From the NCBI GenBank assembly GCA_034509735.1, contig JACGWO010000001.1, positions 32,987,966 to 33,051,965 of the forward strand: DNA of 64,000 nt. The letters are read 5' to 3'. The stretch is from Sesamum alatum. Its lineage: Eukaryota; Streptophyta; Magnoliopsida; Lamiales; Pedaliaceae. The notes under the pieces were generated by a model. The model was not told the origin of the DNA. It made no database searches and worked only from the letters and a program-made list of their open reading frames with translations. Shown here piece after piece: positions 57,579 through 64,000 of this stretch; position 1 is the first letter of the stretch; every line of letters begins with the position of its first letter. Made by a program: the position numbers and the translations under genes.

Positions 57579-60181
57579 TAATATTTTCATTGCTTCTTCT
57601 GTGCAGGAAAGTGTGGAAGCTACGGCAGAGGTTTCAAAGACATTTAATGAAAAAATTAGAAAACACTGCGACATGACCCTGTTATCTTGTGCATATGCTG
57701 GAACGGGGAATGTTCTAAAGGTTATACACCATAGAATTTTCATCGAGGATAAGTTTTTTTCTTGTCAAACTGGTGCTAATTGCTATTTTGTTGCAGGTAC
57801 AACACTTCCTTGGTCAGTGTGCACAACATCTTGAGAAGGGCGAAACATACCAGGGACCGGCTGTCCTTGGAATTGCTATGGTAGCAATGGCTGAGGAACT
57901 GGGGCTTGAGATGGCTATTCGTTCATTAGAGCACCTTCTGCAGTATGGAGAGCAGAATATTAGAAGGGCTGTTCCGTTGGCACTTGGTCTCCTTTGCATA
58001 TCAAACCCAAAGGTTATAAATTCTTTTATCTGTGCGGTTCTTATAACCATTAATCAAAGTTGAGGATATTGAGCTCCTCAGCCTCTTTTGAGAAGGGGTC
58101 TGCTTGTTCAGCAGTAGATATTTACATGTTTCATAGGTTTCAAGATGAGTCTTATCACAAATGTGTCTAATGCCGAGCCCATCATCTATGTGATGTGATG
58201 TTTGTCAACTGTTAACAAGCAATAAGTGTTCTTTCTTTTGAGGCAAATCACAAGACTCTGCAGTTAGGCACATAGGCTGCTAGATATCGATGTAATATTG
58301 ATAGAAGCAATATTAAAATAGTATTTTATGGTATTCTAAGGTTGCTTTAATTCCAAAATGCAGGGACAATTGCTCATTACGCATACCTTTTTGTATCTAC
58401 ATTTTGTTTATTTTTTGATTGATCTGGTGGTCTGAACAGGTCAATGTCATGGACACATTAAGCAGGCTCAGCATGATGCAGATGCAGAAGTTGCAATGGT
58501 AATATGATACTTAGCAGGCTAGTTTTTTTCGTTAGAATTGTTGTTCATGTAATCCTTCTTTAAGTGGAACTGGATGATTTGTTTAATTATGCATACGATT
58601 GAGTTGTCCAGGCTGCCATCATTTCGTTGGGTCTGATTGGTGCTGGAACCAACAACGCCAGAATAGCTGGAATGCTTCGCAATCTATCGAGCTATTACTA
58701 CAAGGATGCCAGCCTTCTATTTTGTGTATGGATCCAATTGAACCGTTTATAAGATGAAGCGTTCATCCAATTGTTGTGATACTTCTTATAGAACCTAAAC
58801 GATGTGTGTGCTAATTGAGCAGGTCCGGATTGCTCAAGGTCTTGTCCATCTGGGCAAGGGGTTATTGACACTTTCTCCATATCATTCTGAGCGTTTTCTG
58901 TTGTCCCCGTAAGTTAACTACTAGAAGATGCACTTTGCATAGCTTATATAGTCAGTTTTGATTAAGATTCTGTCTTAGAGCATGGACTAGGCCCAGCTTA
59001 TGTGCTTGCTGGAAAATGAAACTGATGAATGTGTGGTTAAATACATGGTTACACTTTGAAGGTCTTGCTAGCTTGTATGCTGAGGTTCTTGTGCAAAATT
59101 ATCAGATGAAGATGACATTGGGACCTTTCCCCCGGTGTATTGTAGTTTCTGAGCGTCTTATTTTGTTTTAATTTTTTAGCTGCTACTGTCTTAGCTTCAC
59201 GTAATTGTTCAATTTGGAGCATTATCTCTGACCTGATTGATATACTAATATTTTTGCTACTTTCTCACTTTATGGAATGGGTGTTTACTTTTGCCAAGTT
59301 ACTAAGTTTTAGCAGTTGATCTTGAGATGGAACATTTCTGGGAGGTATTAGCGTAGTGTTGTTGCTCAGAGTATGTAAAGATGAAATGTGGTTACGTTTT
59401 GCTTTGTTCAATGCTTGATTTGAATTTAAATTGGATTCTAGAGCAGCATTAACTGTGCCCTTTCTTCTTCTATACATCAGAAGCTCCAGGATATCTTTGT
59501 GGATATGTTCTTATGTATTTGTAGGCTAGGATTCAATTGGAACATGCTTTGGTCTTTTTTACCACTATATTGTTACCCCCTTTTGTACTCCTTTCCAGGA
59601 CTGCACTGGCTGGACTTGTGATTTTGCTGCATGCATGTCTCGATATGAAAGCTATCATCTTGGGGAAATATCATTATGTTCTATATTTCCTTGTTCTGGC
59701 CATGCAGGTGCGTCAGATTATGTCTTCGTTCAACTCTTGTTGATTGACTTGCGTGTTCTTTCTGATTCTGATTTCACCTCTGTTACACATTCTCTTTCCC
59801 TTATTATTCTATGCTGCTAACGTAAGTGTGTTTCTCTACAGCCAAGGATGCTAATGACTGTGGATGAAAATCTGAAACCTCTGTCAGTACCTGTCCGTGT
59901 GGGCCAAGCTGTTGATGTCGTCGGTCAAGCGGGTCGTCCCAAGACTATAACGGGTTTCCAGACCCATTCAACTCCTGTTCTTCTGTCTGCTGGTGACAGA
60001 GCAGAGCTTGCAACCGAGAAGTAAGCTGCATTCTGTATGCGATGGTTCTGTTCATTGTCCAAAGCACAAGCTGCACGCTGATGTCTAATGGTTTTGTCTT
60101 TGCAGATATATTCCTTTGTCACCTATTCTTGAGGGATTTGTCATCTTAAAAGAGAATCCAGAATACAAGGAGGACAACTGA
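47843..60181 (+). CDS. RPN1: 26S proteasome non-ATPase regulatory subunit 2 (RPN1), 25 coding exons, one frameshift
   Basis: RPN1 is the scaffold of the 19S regulatory particle base. It docks ubiquitin-like shuttle factors, ubiquitin and deubiquitinase beside the ATPase ring, in cytosol and nucleus. Exons: 47843-47965, 48091-48191, 50771-50891, 50966-51025, 52111-52178, 52675-52717, 53205-53270, 53446-53484, 53594-53676, 54929-55043, 55215-55289, 55843-56001, 56227-56334, 56431-56535, 56617-56757, 56935-57039, 57174-57395, 57607-57720, 57797-58012, 58440-58498, 58612-58725, 58823-58908, 59599-59707, 59842-60020, 60106-60181. All introns are GT-AG. The charged N-terminus ([10 protein letters not shown] to KKDEDL) leads to a helical N-domain, then proteasome/cyclosome repeats at about residues 440-800 ([49 protein letters not shown]), then the conserved C-terminus ([34 protein letters not shown]). 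Expected length is 895 residues, as in other plant RPN1. Exon 20 is 59 bases where 60 are needed, which shifts frame after residue 699 and stops at 58634-58636. Confidence 0.96.
48192..50770 (+). other. RPN1 intron 2 (2.6 kb) with an internal duplication
   Basis: This is the largest intron of the gene. Segments around 48785-48985 and 49150-49345 are diverged copies about 385 bp apart. Paired phrases are TGGTTGTTGGATGCATAAGA / TGGTTATTGGATGCATTAGA and GAAGATGGTGATCTAGAAAG / GAAGATGATAACCTAGAAAG. The second copy lies in a 77-residue open frame (49143-49376) with no family I recognise. Confidence 0.7.
53821..53990 (+). repeat. tandem duplication in RPN1 intron 9
   Basis: A unit of about 103 bp is repeated with changes. 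AACTCAATCAGTTGAGCAAT occurs at about 53849 and 53951, each followed by CTATCTAT. The AACTCAATCAGTTGAG word is itself close to palindromic. It does not touch the exons at 53594-53676 or 54929-55043. Confidence 0.8.
57540..57578. repeat. (TA)n(TG)n microsatellite in RPN1 intron 17
   Basis: About ten TA units followed by nine GT units, 28 bases upstream of the exon 18 start at 57607. The length of the run may vary between individuals. Confidence 0.95.
58440..58498 (+). pseudogene. RPN1: RPN1 exon 20 with a one-base deletion
   Basis: The exon opens in phase 0 ([11 protein letters not shown]). The conserved continuation H-D-A-D-A-E-V-A-M is present only in the next frame, starting one base early at 58473. 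The splice sites on both sides are normal (ACAG|GTC and ATG|GTAATATG). The next exon resumes A-A-I-I-S-L-G in the original frame only if one base is restored. A lost C in an expected CC pair at 58472-58473 is the simplest explanation. Confidence 0.88.
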
Positions 60182-61439
60182 TGCTGATTGGGTTGCTTTG
60201 TTTAAACTGAGCCCCACATATATATTATAGAACCCAACCTGGTTCTTCAGCATATCCTTTGAGTTAATAGCTGATCTTAAACAGAATCTCACTTCAACAT
60301 CTTAGTAATCTCTGAGTAGCATGGATGATCACGAAGGTCAATGGACGACGCTTTCGGCTTTCTTTGAGTTTCGTCCATTGTAGAGCTGCACGGGCAATGC
60401 TTATTACTCTGATCTGAATTGGAGGGGACGATACCTATTGGACACCAGTGTTACGTGCTTTGTCATGAACAGATTCTACATTTAATGTTATATATTTCTT
60501 TTTTGAGCGCCTTTCTCCAAGTAAATCCACTGCAGATTGTTTACTCCTGTCCCAGAAAAATAGAGCACCATGGTTTTACGTAACTGAAATTCCCAATGGT
60601 TACATCTGTGATTGAGCAGTTGCTTTGTTTGGGTTTTGTATTGTACCTTGAATGAATTTCTGGGAAGCTTGGATTTTCTCTTTGGTTTCGAAGAGCCTGC
60701 CAAATGTTAACAGTGTCATAGAGATGGAGATTCTTAAGAGAGAAGACCGTCATAAATTGAATTGGTATCTTGTTCTTGCTTGATTGATAAACTCTTACTT
60801 GCAATTTTGAAATGCCTGGCATCTAGAGGAAGGGTCCAGCATCCAACAGCTGGTGGCGCACTATGCAGAGATTCATCACACAATTGGCGCACCAGTCTAC
60901 TGTGCCAATCCAATATTTTCCGGCGCCATAGTGGACTAAAGTACATCTTACGCCTGAACAACCCACATCTCTGTCAGAGGTGGAGTTTCCTGTTCACTCG
61001 GCTACCACTTCTGCATTAGATTAATGCTGCGTCGGGCTTACTTCGAGTTATCGGGCCTGTCATAGCTGTGGAGGCTATTGAGTTTGGCCCAGACAAGGAC
61101 GCTGTCTCCGTATAAGATGACCTATTAACGGAACAAGAGGTGGGCAAGGTTGAGAGCCTTAGCAAAAATGCGCATTTAGAGGGTGTTGTATCATAAATTT
61201 TATAAACTCATACGTCATAAGATATTTTAAAAGCTTAAATATGTTTAAATTTGTTTTGAAAATAAGCTTTTAAAGTGTTTAGATAAAAATAAAATACCAA
61301 AACTTGAGTCGTTAAAGTGTTTGACATACTAAACTCTTCACATACGAGCGAAAAAATCATTGAACTATAAGAATTTAAAAATTATATAAATAGTGATGTT
61401 CCAAAATCCTTCATGGCCTAAAGCTAAAAAATATTCTCC
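60182..61439. other. RPN1 3' UTR and downstream spacer
   Basis: The first few hundred bases after the stop (60179-60181) should be 3' UTR. I see no canonical AATAAA, so the poly(A) site is undefined. From about 60800 to 61130 the base composition is balanced but no coding frame is convincing. 61190-61440 is AT-rich. Confidence 0.45.
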
Positions 61440-62152
61440 ACCAGTCCAGTTGGTTATCAACAGGCTGTCCCATCAGCTAGGAAGGTAAGGCCCTTTTTAT
61501 TTTGTTGATTGGCAGGTCCAAGAAATAAGCCCATTCTAGTTGGACACGTCATCAAAGAGCTAGACAGACACGTTATATAGCTTGCCAATACGTCAGAATA
61601 CGACATACTAAAAAATCTCACTCAAATTCGAACGTATTGAACGGGAATTAAGCTGATAAGCCATGAGTAACAGCTTTATGAAAATCTCGGCAGATCTGGC
61701 ATGATTTGGTAAAATAGCGATATCTCTTTCAATATATATCCAAATCATAAACGGTTTCTTTTGGATGATAGCCAACTTAAAGGGCTTTCCAATGTTATAC
61801 GACACTCCGTAACAAACTCTTGAATCTGGTTCTACAAACGGTTATTAATTGACCCATTGCGCAGTCATTTGGGGTCAAGTCACCGATTCAACACTCTTTC
61901 TTTGGCAATTATACACTCTCATACTCATTTTTACTATTTGCTAGCTAGTTTTAGCCCATGTTTACACGGATTATATCACTCACACGAATTACCATCCATT
62001 AGTTTTCAAAAATCACCATTGTTCTCATCGTATATTAGTTTCCCTTCCATTTTGCACTTTACTGATTTAAGTATCGGAGTGCTACTTTGCAGGTTAGTCC
62101 CCCCAAATCTTAGGATTCTCTTGAAGGTCCTTCGAAATTTACAATACTTCTG
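61440..62152 (+). mobile_element. 5' LTR of a Tat-like gypsy element
   Basis: Resembles 32263-33040: a GCAGATCTGGCATGATT block near 61690, a T/C-rich leader, then CTGATTTAAGTATCGGAGTG and acceptor-like TTTGCAGGTTAG near 62085, ending around CTTCTGGACA. It is followed by a PBS remnant and gag in the same orientation. The 5' boundary is not sharp. Confidence 0.65.
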
Positions 62153-62180
62153 GACATTGACACATTCTGTGGGATATTTG
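62153..62180 (+). other. degenerate primer binding site
   Basis: CATTCTGTGGGATATT at 62162-62177 resembles a decayed form of the plant gypsy PBS containing CGTCTGTGGGA. Position directly after the LTR supports the reading. Confidence 0.45.
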
Positions 62181-62219
62181 AGCTTAAGACGTGAGAAATA
62201 GCCAATTCAAGCAACGGAG

Positions 62220-63895
62220 GTGACAATGGATCTCTTGAGGAAAACATTTCCTTCCCTGCTCTAACTGGATCTGCGATTCTACCTCAAGATCAGGACTTAG
62301 GCGTTGCTAATGGTCTGACTCCAGCTGGTGGTAGCTCGGCTCCGGCTGGTGGCAGCCTCGCTCCAGCTCTCGATCTAACAACTCCTAATGCGATGAATCT
62401 ACTCTTCAAGGAGCAGCTCCGCCAATTCATTATGGAAACATCCACCCGACCCTCCACGACTCTCAATCTAGTGGAGCAGGACTATCCTCCCAAGAGGAAC
62501 AAGGTGGGACACCAGGAAGTCAGGGCATGGAGGAGCAGATCTCTGCAGGTCACCACCCCGGGCAAGGCCCAACCTACTAATTTTGCCAGCAAGGAAGCAA
62601 CCTTCTTTCAGCCACTTGAAATCTGGCAGTCCTTAAGGAAAGAGATGGTGGAGCTCCGCTAGCAGAACACGAGACACTCTGCTAGCAGAGCTTGGTATTC
62701 CCTTCAATATGGACATCTTGCAGAAGAGCTCCTAGCTCATATCGAGCACCCTCGCACCTACCCGCTTATGAGGGCACTGCTGATCTAGCTAAGCATAATT
62801 GCAGGTTTGGAAATGCAGCCCTACTGTATAGCTGTACCAATGGTATTAAGTGCGTATATTTCTTACTACGCTAATAAACTTTGCCCAACAATGGTTTGAC
62901 CAGCTTCTAGCTGGATCAGTAAGATCTTTGCAGAATTTAACATCCTTTTTCTACACCAGTTTGCTAGCAGCCGGAAGTACCAAAAGTCAGCCATTAGCTT
63001 TCTAGGTCAAGCAGGAGGAGAAGGAGACTCTAAGGGCATATGTCCATCGCTTCCATGCAGCTATCCTGGAAGTCCCGACAACTCACTGGGAAGTGCTGGT
63101 TAGTGCGCTTACTCAAGGCCTGCGAGGAGGCCCTCTCTTTGAGTCTCTAGCCAAGAAACCTACTACTGATTTCCAGGAAGTACTAGCTCATGCCGAAATG
63201 TATATGAACCTGGAGGATGCCTGGCTATTGAAAAGCTGCAACTGTGACAGGAGAAAGGAGAATGAAATACCTATCTCCTGCAAGAACACGGGAACGCTAA
63301 GAGGGTGTTTGACCCAAAGAGCGAGCAATACACCCTGCTCATCACCAGCCGGCTAGAATTCTTATGGACATAGACCGACACCGTGCTTGCAGTGGCCTAA
63401 AGGTCTGAGGAAGGCCCTCAACTACTTAAATCTAAATATTTTTGTAGGTATCAATGGGAGTATGGAAATGACACCAACTGGTGCCACCAGCTGAGACAAG
63501 AGATAGAAAGGCTTATCCAAGCCGACTACTTGAAAGACTATGTAGAGAAGGAGAAGAGGCGTGAGCAGAAGGAGGAACGCTCCCGCTACCGAGACTTCAA
63601 TAGGAATGAAGAGCAGATAGATGACCTTCCCAGGAGGGAACGCATGAGAGAGAAGCTCCCAGGTGAGGAGCAAAGCCCGAAAAATACCCCAGCTAAAGGT
63701 GTAATTTACATGATAGCAGAAGGACCTACTCATGGGGACTCCAGATGAGCTAGACGAGCTCATGCCCGCGCAGTCAGGACAATCATGGAGATTGACCACA
63801 AAATGCCAGCAGAGGATCCCACGATCCACTTCGGACTTGCTGGCGCACAGGGAGTTCATTTACCTCATAACGATGCATTGGTTATTTGCTACTTT
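62220..63895 (+). pseudogene. gypsy gag of a Tat-like element, decayed
   Basis: The N-terminal part is Ala/Gly/Ser-rich with an FKEQLRQFIMETSTRPSTTL frame (62393-62662). Bases 62880-63230, with breaks, encode the retrotransposon gag domain: AQQWFDQL, a YVHRFHAAILEVP-type block, LVSALTQGLRGGPLFESLAK and FQEVLAHAEMYMNLEDAW. The C-terminal part reads QEIERLIQADYLKDYVEKEK, then GVIYMIAEGPTHGDSR and, past a TGA, ARRAHAR. This is typical of plant Tat-type gag. In-frame stops and frameshifts are frequent. The element continues or is broken beyond 63900, where another transposon end begins. Confidence 0.75.
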
Positions 63896-63910
63896 AGCTA
63901 ATTACATTGG

Positions 63911-64000
63911 GTAAAATGCAAAATAACCCCCTGTGTTTTCGCAAAAATGCTAAAAACCCCCTGTGATTTGGAAATAGGCTAAATGGTCCCCTGTGTTTTA
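63911..64000 (+). mobile_element. MULE-type terminal repeat, cut by the window end
   Basis: GGGTAAAATGCAAAATAA, then CCCCCTGTG repeated with AAAATGCTAAAAACC, matches the style of the end at 27686. It abuts the gag remnant, so it is probably a later insertion into the gypsy element. Confidence 0.5.

Noticed and set aside
58440..58725. An alternative splice site that would rescue the exon 20 frame
   Set aside because: The flanking consensus sites match the conserved exon limits exactly, and the shifted residues inside the exon match the family in the next frame. A missing base explains this better than different splicing.

Overview
This is nuclear DNA from a flowering plant, most likely a eudicot. 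The evidence is an intron-rich gene with short coding exons and GT-AG introns, Ty1/copia elements primed by initiator tRNA-Met, Tat-like Ty3/gypsy remnants, MULE, Tourist and Helitron transposons, and a fragment of the plant mitochondrial gene matR. I cannot name the species from sequence alone. There is one host gene. Almost everything else is layered mobile DNA.

Layout. 1-7060: a minus-strand copia element cut by the window edge (RT, integrase, protease, gag, GC-rich leader, PBS, 2.0-kb LTR), inserted into an older LTR whose remnant is 7061-7629. 7630-13642: scrambled copia pieces, namely a minus-strand pol end, a decayed plus-strand pol with its 3' LTR, and a deleted LTR in inverted orientation. 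14204-16429: a solo LTR with a perfect target duplication. 17188-20492: terminal-inverted-repeat elements, one enclosing mitochondrial-like DNA. 20493-29600: AT-rich intergenic DNA with three inverted-repeat elements, LTR remnants and a small Helitron candidate. 29590-33040: the 3' part of a Tat-like gypsy element, with an antisense ORF followed by an LTR. 33051-46080: rearranged gypsy-like LTR and leader sequence, interrupted by two copia solo LTRs, a truncated copia LTR and a 3.1-kb Helitron that itself carries a MULE-like insert. 46307-47407: a Tourist-like element just upstream of the gene.

47843-60181 is the gene for RPN1 (26S proteasome non-ATPase regulatory subunit 2), complete from ATG to stop in 25 coding exons. 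Exons 1-19 and 21-25 join in frame, but exon 20 lacks one base relative to the conserved protein. Read literally, the product stops at about 715 of 895 residues. This is either a pseudogenising mutation or a base-calling error. About 1.3 kb downstream lies another Tat-like gypsy element (LTR, PBS remnant, gag), cut by the right edge.

The regulatory signals I can support are a promoter region for RPN1 with three GCCCA (TGGGC on the other strand) boxes, and TATA motifs inside several LTRs. I saw no tRNA genes, rRNA genes or CRISPR arrays.
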